NCBI GenBank assembly: GCA_905197905.1
Contig: CAJKAP010000004.1
Coordinates: 62,001 to 126,000 of the forward strand
From: an uncultured Sutterella sp.
Lineage (GTDB): Bacteria > Pseudomonadota > Gammaproteobacteria > Burkholderiales > Burkholderiaceae_F
DNA: 64,000 bases
Direction: 5' to 3'
Shown here: positions 9,206 through 17,155 of the stretch, piece after piece
Layout: every line of letters starts with the position of its first letter
Numbering within the stretch: the first letter of the stretch is position 1
Notes under the pieces: generated by a model
Databases searched by the model: none
What the model was told of the DNA's origin: nothing
The model's input: only the letters and a program-made list of their open reading frames with translations
Translations under genes and position numbers: made by a program

Positions 9206-9295
9206 CTTCCTTTGGAATGTGATTTTTTGTGTTCTTTTGCCGCAGAAGAAAATGTTTTCGGGTAGAGTAACGCCTTAAGGAGGCATTTTTAGATC

Positions 9296-10087
9296 ATGAG
9301 CCTGTTGCCAGAAACCCTATTTGATGAAGCAAAAGCGCATTTACGTCGCATTGAAGCCCAGCATGGCGTTCGCATTCTCTACGCAAGCGAAGCCGGGAGT
9401 CGTAGCTGGGGGTTTGCGTCACCGGACGCCGACGTGGACGTGCGTTTTATTTACGTACGCCCTATTAAACACTACCTGCGCTTAACGCCCGAAGGGGAAA
9501 TGCTCGAAAGCCAAGAAGATCCCCTCTGGGACATTAAAGGCTGGGATTTGCGCCATGTTCTGAAATCCTTGCGCGATGGGGACACCACGCTGGTGCAGTG
9601 GCTCTACTCTCCTATTGTTTACCGCAATCATCCGCTCTTTTTGACGGAAATGCGAAAACTCCTCGATCGCGCCCATCCGCTCGCTCGTCTCTACTGGTCT
9701 TATCGCTCGACTGCGCAAGCACACCACGCGATGAGTCTACGTAAGTCGCAATTCGTGAGTTTTAAGCGCTTGATTTACATCGTGCAGGCGGTGCTTGCCT
9801 TCCGTTGGGTGGAATTAAAGAAGTCCATCCCACCGATGCGCTTTGATGAGTTAGTCAAAGGCCTCGTCGAAGACGAAGCCCTGCTCCTTGAAATCGATAC
9901 GCTCATCCAGATTAAATCCGCCAACAAAGAGGATGCTGAGGGCGACAAGAACGCTTTCCCCAATGTGGTGAGCTATATCGAAAGCTCTTTGGCGGAAACG
10001 CTCCCACCCGAAGTCGCAGGCGACACGCTCGACGCGGAAACGCTTGATCAGTTCTTCTTACAGTGGATTGGCTACAACACCATCTAA
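9296..10087 (+). CDS. RlaP/YcgL-type nucleotidyltransferase
   Basis: A 263-residue protein of the DNA-polymerase-beta nucleotidyltransferase superfamily, RlaP-like group (PF10127). The catalytic core is EAGSRSWGFASPDADVDVRF (about residues 32-51): the GSxxxG loop followed by the two carboxylates of D-x-D. A helical C-terminal half carries YRSTAQAHH and KRLIYIVQAVLAFRW, seen in this group. Relatives are proposed to act on RNA but the reaction is not established. AAGGAGG sits 12 bases before the ATG. It is a single-gene unit with its own terminator. Confidence 0.85.
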   Translation: MSLLPETLFDEAKAHLRRIEAQHGVRILYASEAGSRSWGFASPDADVDVRFIYVRPIKHYLRLTPEGEMLESQEDPLWDIKGWDLRHVLKSLRDGDTTLVQWLYSPIVYRNHPLFLTEMRKLLDRAHPLARLYWSYRSTAQAHHAMSLRKSQFVSFKRLIYIVQAVLAFRWVELKKSIPPMRFDELVKGLVEDEALLLEIDTLIQIKSANKEDAEGDKNAFPNVVSYIESSLAETLPPEVAGDTLDAETLDQFFLQWIGYNTI

Positions 10088-10112
10088 GCGGCTCGCAAAA
10101 AAATGCCTTTCG

Positions 10113-10146
10113 ACTCGACTAAGCCACGCGCTTGGTCGAGTTTTTT
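10113..10146 (+). terminator. Intrinsic terminator after nucleotidyltransferase gene
   Basis: A 12-pair stem with one G-U wobble: ACTCGACTAAGC against GCTTGGTCGAGT around a 5-base loop, then six T. Confidence 0.8.
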
Positions 10147-10738
10147 GCTTTCTCGCTTAGCACAGCGTCGCCTCTCTTAGGGATATCACTGATGGTTTGA
10201 CGCGCCAATCTCTTGGCATTTCATGACCCGTTTGTAACAAACAATGATTTTCCGACATCTAATAGAAAATCCCTATAAAATAAGTACTAACCCTAAATCC
10301 TTACTCTCGCTTAGAGCCCGAAGAGAATTTCTCTTTCATACCGTTTTGGGAATCCTCTTACCGAGATCTAAGTACTTGTTTTAATTGAGTTTTTTGTTTA
10401 ATTTGCAAGCCTTTTTCATTCCGAGTAGGATTGAAGAAAATGGTGATGGGACACTGACTCGTGACCAAATCGCGTACGCTGGAGAGAGGCTCTCTCAGAA
10501 GGGGCCTAATGATCGTCGCTCCTCCCTCCTCCCCCGCGCTCTCTTTGAGTCTCTTTTCCTCACCGCGACACCGTGAGATGGGGCTAATTTTCCACTTTGT
10601 GATACCTCTCGCACTCTGTGCCATATGACTTTGGCGCGCCATTTTTGCGCCTATCGCGTTTTTTAGGTATCCACCTGGACGCTCTCATTCGAGCCCTCAT
10701 CTTGCCACTTGCAGTTCGTTTTTGTATTGAAAGAAGTT
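10147..10738. other. Long intergenic region before DUF2156 gene
   Basis: About 590 bases without a supported gene. It holds the palindrome GTTTGT-A-ACAAAC at 10230-10242, a possible promoter (CCGACA at 10253 and TATAAA at 10275, 16 bases apart), a partial copy of the TAACCCTA motif at 10287-10295, and TGGCGCGCCA at 10632-10641. Short reading frames on both strands lack ribosome binding sites and family features. Confidence 0.5.
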
Positions 10739-11662
10739 ATGTTGTCACTACACCCTGTTACGGTTCAGTCGCTTGACGTCTTGAAGGCTAAGTTGCCCTC
10801 TGACGGCAATGGGGACTGTAACCTCTCGATGGCTTCGCTCATTACGCGTGCCAAAGAGCATGAAGTTGAATATGCTTGTCTGGTGGGTAAGCTCGTTCTT
10901 CGCTGGCGTCCCGCTGCCAAGTCTCCGATGTGTTGGATCTGGCCCGCTAACTGTGACCTTTGTCCAACCCTTATGAAGGAACTTGAAGACCAAAGCCTTG
11001 CCATGGGCGAACCGCTTCGCATCTATGGCACTCTCCCCTCGCTAGAAGAAAGTTTCCGCGCCACGTGGCCAGAACGACGCTACACCCTTACCACCTCGGA
11101 AGACTGGGGCGACTATCTCTATAGCCGTGAAGCGCTCGTGAAACTCGAAGGCCGTAAATTGGCTGGTAAGCGCAACTTTGTGAAGCGCTACCGTGCACAG
11201 CACCCAGATGCGCAACTCCTCCCCCTAAACGCTGAAACGATTCCGCTCGCGCGCGAATTCTTAAAGAACTGGTACGCAGAGCACCAGCCGCTTGATGCCA
11301 TGATGCAGGCTGAAGCTGACGCGATTGAGATTGCCTTTGCGCACTTTGAAGCGTTGGGTCTTCGTGGTGGCATTTTGATGGACCAAGGCGTTGTGCATGG
11401 CTTCACCTACGGGATGCCTGTGACCGACAAGATGTTTGCCGTCCATATCGAAAAAGCCGATCGCACGGTGACGGGTGCCTACCCGGCTCTCGCGAGCTTC
11501 TTTACCGCCTCGCTTCCCGAAAAATACGAAATCATCAATCGTGAAGAAGACTTGGGAATTCCTGGGCTACGCAAAGCTAAAGAAGACTGGAATCCGATGG
11601 GTCGTCTCGAAAAGGGCTACATCACGGTGGAGCCTCTTGATGGAACGCTCGCACGCGCCTGA
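10739..11662 (+). CDS. DUF2156 (phosphatidylglycerol-lysyltransferase-like domain) protein
   Basis: A 307-residue protein whose second half matches DUF2156 (PF09924), a double-GNAT acyltransferase fold also found in the soluble part of MprF. Characteristic segments are GRKLAGKRNFVKRY (about 142-155), REFLKNWYAEH and the C-terminal YEIINREEDLGIPGLRKAKEDWNP, which is diagnostic of the group. There are no membrane helices, so this is the soluble type of unknown substrate. The ATG at 10739 is chosen over an upstream in-frame TTG at 10709 because GAAAGAAG precedes it at a usable distance. Confidence 0.85.
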   Translation: MLSLHPVTVQSLDVLKAKLPSDGNGDCNLSMASLITRAKEHEVEYACLVGKLVLRWRPAAKSPMCWIWPANCDLCPTLMKELEDQSLAMGEPLRIYGTLPSLEESFRATWPERRYTLTTSEDWGDYLYSREALVKLEGRKLAGKRNFVKRYRAQHPDAQLLPLNAETIPLAREFLKNWYAEHQPLDAMMQAEADAIEIAFAHFEALGLRGGILMDQGVVHGFTYGMPVTDKMFAVHIEKADRTVTGAYPALASFFTASLPEKYEIINREEDLGIPGLRKAKEDWNPMGRLEKGYITVEPLDGTLARA

Positions 11663-11702
11663 GAAGAAGATTCACAAAACTCATCGTTAAGACGATGCCG
11701 CT

Positions 11703-11732
11703 AGGAGAAGTTCACTCGAACTTCTCCTTTTT
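11703..11732 (+). terminator. Intrinsic terminator after DUF2156 gene
   Basis: Perfect hairpin GGAGAAGTTC-ACTC-GAACTTCTCC followed by five T. A second small stem (CATCGT/ACGATG) lies just before it. Confidence 0.85.
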
Positions 11733-11911
11733 GGTCTCTAAGAGCGAATCTCAGAAATTTTTCAATTTTTTGACACATTTTCGCGTCCCGCCACTCCAAA
11801 ACTTTCGTGCTAGAATACTTTTCACAATTTGGGACAGAGTACCAATTTCATTTTCGTCAGTACCGTCCTCCCAAATCGTGTTTTCTTTTTTCTCTCTTTT
11901 GTGAGTGGACA

Positions 11912-12322
11912 ATGGCAACTTATCACACGCGACAAAAAGAAGCGATTCTCGCACTTCTCACCGATTCCCGCGGGGAAGCGTTGAGCGCGTCAGAGTTGCT
12001 CGCACGCTTGACGCGCTCGGGCTCTTCCATTGGACGCACTACGGTCTATCGACTGCTCTCTCAATTGGTCGATGATGGTGTGGTGCGTGCTTGGCGAGAC
12101 GCCTCTCGTGGCATCACGCTCTATGAGCTCTCGGTGATCACGGACTGTGCGGATGTGCGATGCCGTAAGTGTGAGCGCATTTTCCATTTGCACTGTCAAG
12201 CTTTAGCCGCTTTACAAGCCTCGGTGCGTGATCATCTCGATGCCTCGCACGGTTTTCTGCTTGATCCTGTTGCGCCGCAATTCACTGGGCTTTGCCCTGA
12301 ATGCCGCGCAAAAGAGTCTTAA
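11912..12322 (+). CDS. zur: Fur-family regulator, probable zinc-uptake regulator
   Basis: A 136-residue Fur-family repressor. The winged helix covers about residues 3-80 (RQKEAILALL through TTVYRLLSQLVDDGVV). The dimerisation and metal domain has CRKCERIFHLHC and a C-terminal CPEC, together giving the two CxxC pairs of the structural zinc site. It heads znuA-znuC-znuB, which points to Zur rather than Fur or PerR. The ATG at 11912 is favoured because the residues before it read as a promoter region containing TAGAAT. No clear Zur box was found upstream. Confidence 0.85.
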   Translation: MATYHTRQKEAILALLTDSRGEALSASELLARLTRSGSSIGRTTVYRLLSQLVDDGVVRAWRDASRGITLYELSVITDCADVRCRKCERIFHLHCQALAALQASVRDHLDASHGFLLDPVAPQFTGLCPECRAKES

Positions 12323-12344
12323 TTTTTTGAGGTTTCCTTCTCTT

Positions 12345-13430
12345 ATGAACGCTTTTGCCTCTTTTTCGCTTTCTCGCCGCCGTCTTTTAGGCTTGGCTGT
12401 TATGGGTGCCCTCGGCACCGCTCCCGTGGCACGCGCCTTAGCTGCTGATCGACGCCTGAAAATCGTGACGACCCTTTTCCCGCAGTATGACTTTGTGCGC
12501 CAAATCGCAGGTGACCGAGTGGACGTCTCGCTTCTTTTAAAGCCTGGCCAAGAAGCCCACACCTATGAACCGACGCCTCAGGACATTAAGCGCATTCAGG
12601 TCGCTGACCTCTTTATCTATGTCGGTGGCGACAATGACGACTGGGTCGATGATCTCTTAGATAGCTTGGGAACCCGTGCCCCACAAACCGTGCGTTTGAT
12701 TGACTTAGTGGCGACCGTGGCTGAAGAAGAAGTCGAAGGGATGGAAGACGACGATCACGATCACGATGATCATGACGACAAAGATGACGACGATGATGAC
12801 GATCGTCGCCGCCGCGCTCGCGCTCGCAACCTTGACCATCATGGGGAATCCCGTGCCACGCAAGAACGTGCGACGCGTGAAGTTCGTGAGTATGACGACG
12901 ATGATCCCGATGAACACGTCTGGACCTCGCCCAAGAACGCGATTGAAATCGTGAATGCGCTCAAAGATACGTTAATCGATCTGGATCCCGCGGGTAAGAG
13001 CGTCTACCAGAAGAATGCCGCTAATTATGTGCGCGAATTGCAAGCGCTTGATGCGGACTTCACCAAAGTGACGAAGAATGCAAAGCGCCACACCATCTTG
13101 GTGGGTGATCGCTTCCCCTTCCGCTACTTGACGGATGCCTATGGTCTCAACTACTATGCGGCATTCCCTGGTTGCTCCACGCAGGTGCGTCCGAGCGCTG
13201 CGACGGTAGCCTTCTTGGTGAATAAAACGAAAGAATTGAAGCTCCCCGTGGTCTTGAAAGTGGCCAATAGCTCCCCGCGTATTGCGCAGAGTATTGCCGA
13301 AACCACCGGCGCGAAGATTCTTTCCTTGCACGCGATTCATAATTTGACGCCAGCTGAAGTGCAGGCTGGGGCCACGTACCTCTCCTTGATGAAGGAAAAC
13401 GTGGACGTGTTGCGTCAGGCACTGAACTAA
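12345..13430 (+). CDS. znuA: Zinc ABC transporter substrate-binding protein
   Basis: A 361-residue periplasmic metal-binding protein of the cluster A-I family. The signal peptide has an arginine pair (SRRRLLGLAVMGALG) and ends ARALA, so Tat export is possible. Ligand regions are GQEAHTYEPTPQD and DEHVWTSPKNA. Between them lies a long acidic and histidine-rich loop (about residues 133-185), the flexible metal-collecting loop typical of ZnuA, here unusually rich in Asp and followed by an Arg run. The third ligand region reads GDRFPFRYL where classical ZnuA has a histidine. GAGG at 12329 precedes the ATG. Confidence 0.9.
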   Translation: MNAFASFSLSRRRLLGLAVMGALGTAPVARALAADRRLKIVTTLFPQYDFVRQIAGDRVDVSLLLKPGQEAHTYEPTPQDIKRIQVADLFIYVGGDNDDWVDDLLDSLGTRAPQTVRLIDLVATVAEEEVEGMEDDDHDHDDHDDKDDDDDDDRRRRARARNLDHHGESRATQERATREVREYDDDDPDEHVWTSPKNAIEIVNALKDTLIDLDPAGKSVYQKNAANYVRELQALDADFTKVTKNAKRHTILVGDRFPFRYLTDAYGLNYYAAFPGCSTQVRPSAATVAFLVNKTKELKLPVVLKVANSSPRIAQSIAETTGAKILSLHAIHNLTPAEVQAGATYLSLMKENVDVLRQALN

Positions 13431-13448
13431 CTTTTTTTAGAGCTTTAA

Positions 13449-14162
13449 ATGTCTCTTTCCTTACCACCCTCAGATGCCACTCGTGGCGAAGTGGAGCTCA
13501 CCCTCAACGGGGCGAGCTTTGGCTATCGCCCCGAGAAGGTTTTACTTCACGATTTGACGCTTAGCGTTCGTGCGGGCGACTTTATCTCTATTTGTGGGGA
13601 AAACGGGGCGGGAAAGAGTACCCTTTTAAAGGGTCTACTGGGTCTCTTGGCGCCACTCTCGGGTGTGCGCCAAGTGCTCCCTGCGCTCACTAACGCCGGA
13701 ATTGGCTACGTGGCGCAAACGAGTAGCCTGCCGCCAGACATGCCAGGCACGGTGCTCGAAGTCTTAAAGACAGGGCTTTCTTGGCACTTTTTCTCTCGCA
13801 CCAAAGCGCCCGCTGGGTTACTTGAAAATGTGCTTGGTCACTTTGACTGCGCGAGTTTAGCTGCGCAGCCCTTTCGCCAACTCTCAGGTGGGCAGATGAA
13901 GCGCGTTTTGATTGCACGCGCTGTGCTTGCTTCCCGTCGCTTTATTGTGCTCGATGAACCCGGCGCAGGGCTCGATACCCAAAACACAGAACGCATTATG
14001 GATGCGCTCTATGATCTCAACCAAACGCAAGGGACGACCATTCTTCAAGTCACGCACGACAAAGTTGCCGCCCTTCGCTACTCAAACCGCGTCTGGCATG
14101 TGGCTGACGGTGCAGTGCGTGATGAGTCACTCGAAGAGCATTTAGGGGAGGCTCGGCCATGA
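13449..14162 (+). CDS. znuC: Zinc ABC transporter ATP-binding protein
   Basis: A 237-residue ABC ATPase. Walker A is GENGAGKST, the signature is LSGGQMKR and Walker B runs into LDEPGAGLD. The histidine switch appears in QVTHDK. It powers the ZnuB permease from the cytoplasmic face. It follows znuA after 18 bases and its stop overlaps the znuB start (ATGA), so the genes are translationally coupled. Confidence 0.93.
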   Translation: MSLSLPPSDATRGEVELTLNGASFGYRPEKVLLHDLTLSVRAGDFISICGENGAGKSTLLKGLLGLLAPLSGVRQVLPALTNAGIGYVAQTSSLPPDMPGTVLEVLKTGLSWHFFSRTKAPAGLLENVLGHFDCASLAAQPFRQLSGGQMKRVLIARAVLASRRFIVLDEPGAGLDTQNTERIMDALYDLNQTQGTTILQVTHDKVAALRYSNRVWHVADGAVRDESLEEHLGEARP

Positions 14163-14989
14163 GCAATTTCCCACTTTATGCCGCTCTGGCTGAAATGTTC
14201 TCCTACCCCTTCATGGTGCGTGCCTTTATTGTGGGCACGCTCGTTGCGCTTTGTGCCTCGCAAATTGGCGTGCCACTCGTGATTCAGCGCTTTAGCATGA
14301 TTGGGGATGGGCTCTCGCACGTGGCCTTTGGCGCCATTGCGCTCTCCTTTTTCTTGCATCAAAAGTCGCTTCTTGTGGCGCTTCCCGTCGTCATCATTGC
14401 CGCCTTTATTTTGCTTAAGATGGTACCCCTCACAAAGCGCACTGGGGATCGCGCAATTGCGATGCTCTCAAGCACTGCCCTGGCGCTTGGGATTACCGCG
14501 GTGAGTTTAACGGAAGGCTTTAACGTCGATGCGGAAAGTATTCTCTTTGGGACGATTCTGGGGCTCAACACTGAAGATCTTTGGGTTACTGGGATTGTCT
14601 CCGTGCTGGTCTTGGTCCCCATGGCGCTTTTCGCCCCGCTTTTTTTCTCGCTGATTTTTGACCCGATTTTCGCTCGTGTCACGGGACAACCCGTACGCTT
14701 TTTAACGACGATTTTGGCGCTGATGACAGCCTTGACAGTCGTCACGGGGATGCACATTATGGGGGCGCTCTTAATTTCTAGCCTTCTGGTGTTCCCTGCG
14801 AGCACGGCGCTTCGCCTCACTGCTTCTTACCGTAAAGTGCTCTGGCTTGCTGCTCTTAATAGCGTCATCTCTGTTTGGGTGGGACTTACCGCGTCTTACT
14901 TCTGGAGCGTACCAGCAGGGGCCGCCATTGTGCTCACCAACGCAATCATCTTTGCTGTGGCGCTCATTCTCACATGGAAAAATCACTAA
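14159..14989 (+). CDS. znuB: Zinc ABC transporter permease
   Basis: A 276-residue ABC-3 family permease with about eight membrane helices. The region VIQRFSMIGDGLSHVAFGAI (about residues 41-60) is the conserved cytoplasmic and membrane signature of the family. It forms the inner-membrane channel for zinc with ZnuC and receives metal from ZnuA. It is the last gene of the zur-znuACB operon and is followed by a strong terminator. Confidence 0.93.
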   Translation: MSNFPLYAALAEMFSYPFMVRAFIVGTLVALCASQIGVPLVIQRFSMIGDGLSHVAFGAIALSFFLHQKSLLVALPVVIIAAFILLKMVPLTKRTGDRAIAMLSSTALALGITAVSLTEGFNVDAESILFGTILGLNTEDLWVTGIVSVLVLVPMALFAPLFFSLIFDPIFARVTGQPVRFLTTILALMTALTVVTGMHIMGALLISSLLVFPASTALRLTASYRKVLWLAALNSVISVWVGLTASYFWSVPAGAAIVLTNAIIFAVALILTWKNH

Positions 14990-15011
14990 GGTTAGTGTAA
15001 ACCCCTAGGGT

Positions 15012-15038
15012 GGGCAGAGCGCTTCTCTGCCCTTTTTT
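15012..15038 (+). terminator. Intrinsic terminator of the znu operon
   Basis: GGGCAGAG and CTCTGCCC around a five-base loop, followed by six T, just after znuB. Confidence 0.85.
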
Positions 15039-15069
15039 CTTTTAAATCTGCGAAAATAAAAGGATTACT

Positions 15070-15101
15070 CTGAGGTGAGGACAAAACGCTCGTCACCTCA
15101 G
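15070..15101. promoter_or_regulatory. Inverted repeat upstream of second usp gene
   Basis: CTGAGGTGA and its exact complement TCACCTCAG are 14 bases apart, about 60 bases before the usp start. There is no U-run, so an operator or leader hairpin is more likely than a terminator. Confidence 0.4.
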
Positions 15102-15163
15102 CAAAAAAGACTTAAGACGCCATGGGTTTGGCGCAAACGTTAAAAAATAAGAGAAAAACCACA

Positions 15164-16051
15164 ATGAAAATCCTCGTTCCTCTTGATGTCAGTGGCCAGA
15201 GTGAAAGCGCCTTGGCCTTTTTGGCTCGTCGCCCCCAGTTCACGCAGGATAGCGAAGTGTCGCTTCTCACCGTGCACCAGACGATTCGCCCCTCTCTCAT
15301 GCGCGTGATCGCAAAGGAAGATATCGAACGCATTCAGAAAGCCACGGCTGATGAAATCTTTACGCGCGCCAAGCCCTACTTTAACGCTTTGGGTCAGACG
15401 CCTAAGATGCTCACCGCTGAAGGCGATCCGACAGCAAAGATTTTAGAAACCGCGAAAAACCTCCCTGCCGACTTGATCGTGATGGGCGCGCATGGAGAAC
15501 GTACGCTGGGCGATATTTTGTTGGGTAGCGTCTCGCGAGGCGTGCTCTCCAAGTCCACCTGCCCGGTGGTGCTCCTTCGTAAGCAGTTGCCTCCTGCGGG
15601 TCGCCCGATGAAGATTGTGGTTCCCGTCGATAGTCAGGAAGTCACTTGCCATGCGGTCGATTGGATTTTAGAAAACCGTCACCTCTTTAGCCCGCAGACG
15701 GACTTCCGTCTCGTGCACTCCGTGGCAGGTTCCACCCTTGACGTGCTCCCGCGCTTTACGGCGCCTGCGCACGCTCTGGAAGAACAGCCCACGCATGCCC
15801 CTCGCAATGCCGAATGGCATCAGGCAGTCGATCCCGTGGCGCAGCGCTTTGCGGAAGCGGGTCTCACGAGCCGCAACATTGCCTTGACGGGACGTGCTAG
15901 CCAAGCGATTGCCGACTACGTGACGAAGGAAGAAATTGACTTCATCATCATTGGTAGCCACGCTCGTGGAGAATTGAAAGCCCTCTTCTTGGGTAGCGTT
16001 GCTGCTGAAGTGATGACGCTCACGCAGGTGCCGATGTTAATCGTGCGCTAA
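15164..16051 (+). CDS. Universal stress protein, tandem UspA domains
   Basis: A 295-residue paralog of the protein at 3833. Domain 1 starts MKILVPLDVSGQSES and ends with GAHGERT...GSVSRGVLSKS. Domain 2 starts at about residue 148 (MKIVVPVDSQE) and ends GSHARGE...GSVAAEV. Both ATP loops look intact. The ATG at 15164 is preferred over one at 15122 because it places the conserved KILVPLD strand at the N-terminus as in the family. The nearest purine-rich stretch is weak (AAGAGA). Confidence 0.9.
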   Translation: MKILVPLDVSGQSESALAFLARRPQFTQDSEVSLLTVHQTIRPSLMRVIAKEDIERIQKATADEIFTRAKPYFNALGQTPKMLTAEGDPTAKILETAKNLPADLIVMGAHGERTLGDILLGSVSRGVLSKSTCPVVLLRKQLPPAGRPMKIVVPVDSQEVTCHAVDWILENRHLFSPQTDFRLVHSVAGSTLDVLPRFTAPAHALEEQPTHAPRNAEWHQAVDPVAQRFAEAGLTSRNIALTGRASQAIADYVTKEEIDFIIIGSHARGELKALFLGSVAAEVMTLTQVPMLIVR

Positions 16052-16068
16052 AAGCGAAAGACATTCAC

Positions 16069-16102
16069 GAGTGCCCGTAGAGAAATTTTTCTGCGGGCAT
16101 TC
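16069..16102 (+). terminator. Probable terminator after second usp gene
   Basis: A 13-pair stem with two wobbles, GAGTGCCCGTAGA against TCTGCGGGCATTC, around an AT-rich loop. The T-run after it is short and interrupted, so efficiency is uncertain. Confidence 0.5.
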
Positions 16103-16218
16103 TCGTTTCTAGGCGTCCCAAAACTAGGCTATTCGCTATTCTCGCCTCAATCACGTACAATAAAGTCCTTAGTTAAATAAAGTAAAGCGCGATCGCCTCG
16201 CGCCAGACCCCAAACGTT

Positions 16219-16893
16219 ATGGCTTTCTTTACCCGTCAAGATCTCAAGACAATGCCGCTAAAACTCCTTCGTGATGGTCGTATGGCCAATGCGAAGGTTT
16301 TTTGCGCCACTTTCAACGGCGAGCTCTGGACCGTAAAGGACTTTGGGGATCGACCTTGGTACGTGCGTAACACCATTGGGCGCTTTTTGATTCGCCGTGA
16401 AGTCGCTTTCCTGCAACGCCTTCAAGGGATTGATGGCGTCTCGCAAGACGCGTTTCGTATTGATGCCTTTGCGATGGCCGTGCGCTTTGTGCCTGGTGAA
16501 ACCGTGCATAAGACACGCCGAGAACTCGTGACGCCTGAATTCTTAGAAGCGCTTGAAGCGCTCCTCAACCGAATCCATGAGCGAAACGTGGTGCATCTGG
16601 ATTGTCGTGGGGTGGGTAACGTTTTTTATCGTGAAGATGGAAAACCCGCGCTGATTGACTTTCAGTCGGCACTTTACACCCGCTTTATGCCTCGCTTTTT
16701 GCGCCGAGCGCTTGAAGACCTTGACCGCTCTGCGGTATTAAAGCGCTGGAAGCGCTACCACCCCAACTTAATGGGCGAAGAGCGCCAGCGCGACTTTGAG
16801 CGTATCGAAAAACTGCGCCACCTCTGGGTGCTGCAGGGCTACTTTGGTGTTGAAAAAGATGACGCCAAAGAGGACGCGCATTCTGAAAAATAA
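16219..16893 (+). CDS. Small protein-kinase-like (RIO-type) protein
   Basis: A 224-residue soluble protein with the protein-kinase-like fold. The C-lobe motif HLDCRGVGNVF (about residues 132-142) matches the HxD...N catalytic loop and IDFQSAL (about 151-157) replaces DFG. The N-lobe has WTVKDFGDRPWYVRNTIGRF, where the lysine would bind ATP, and RREVAFLQRLQG, where the glutamate would form the salt bridge. The size and motifs resemble RIO-like or lipopolysaccharide-kinase-like bacterial proteins. The substrate is unknown; it could phosphorylate a sugar, lipid or protein. Confidence 0.7.
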   Translation: MAFFTRQDLKTMPLKLLRDGRMANAKVFCATFNGELWTVKDFGDRPWYVRNTIGRFLIRREVAFLQRLQGIDGVSQDAFRIDAFAMAVRFVPGETVHKTRRELVTPEFLEALEALLNRIHERNVVHLDCRGVGNVFYREDGKPALIDFQSALYTRFMPRFLRRALEDLDRSAVLKRWKRYHPNLMGEERQRDFERIEKLRHLWVLQGYFGVEKDDAKEDAHSEK

Positions 16894-17155
16894 TTTCTTC
16901 TCTCTTCGTTTGCGTTTTCTCCTCTTTGTGCTAGGTCAGCGTATTACCAAAAGGCTCTATATCGCTTTGCCTCAAGTCAAAGGCCGCTAAACTTGTCTTA
17001 CAACTATCCCATTAGAGAGATCCTCTCCGAGTAGGCTTTTCGGTACGATATCAGTATCTCTTTTATTTTTTGCGAGCCTGCGCGCCGTCTCTCTCATCTC
17101 CCCCTTTCTCCTGCGCGTAGTCTAAATTCTCGCAACCACGCTTTTGGTACCAACT

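Noticed and set aside
10358..10642. Overlapping short frames on both strands before the DUF2156 gene
   Set aside because: Biased composition, no start signals and no known family.
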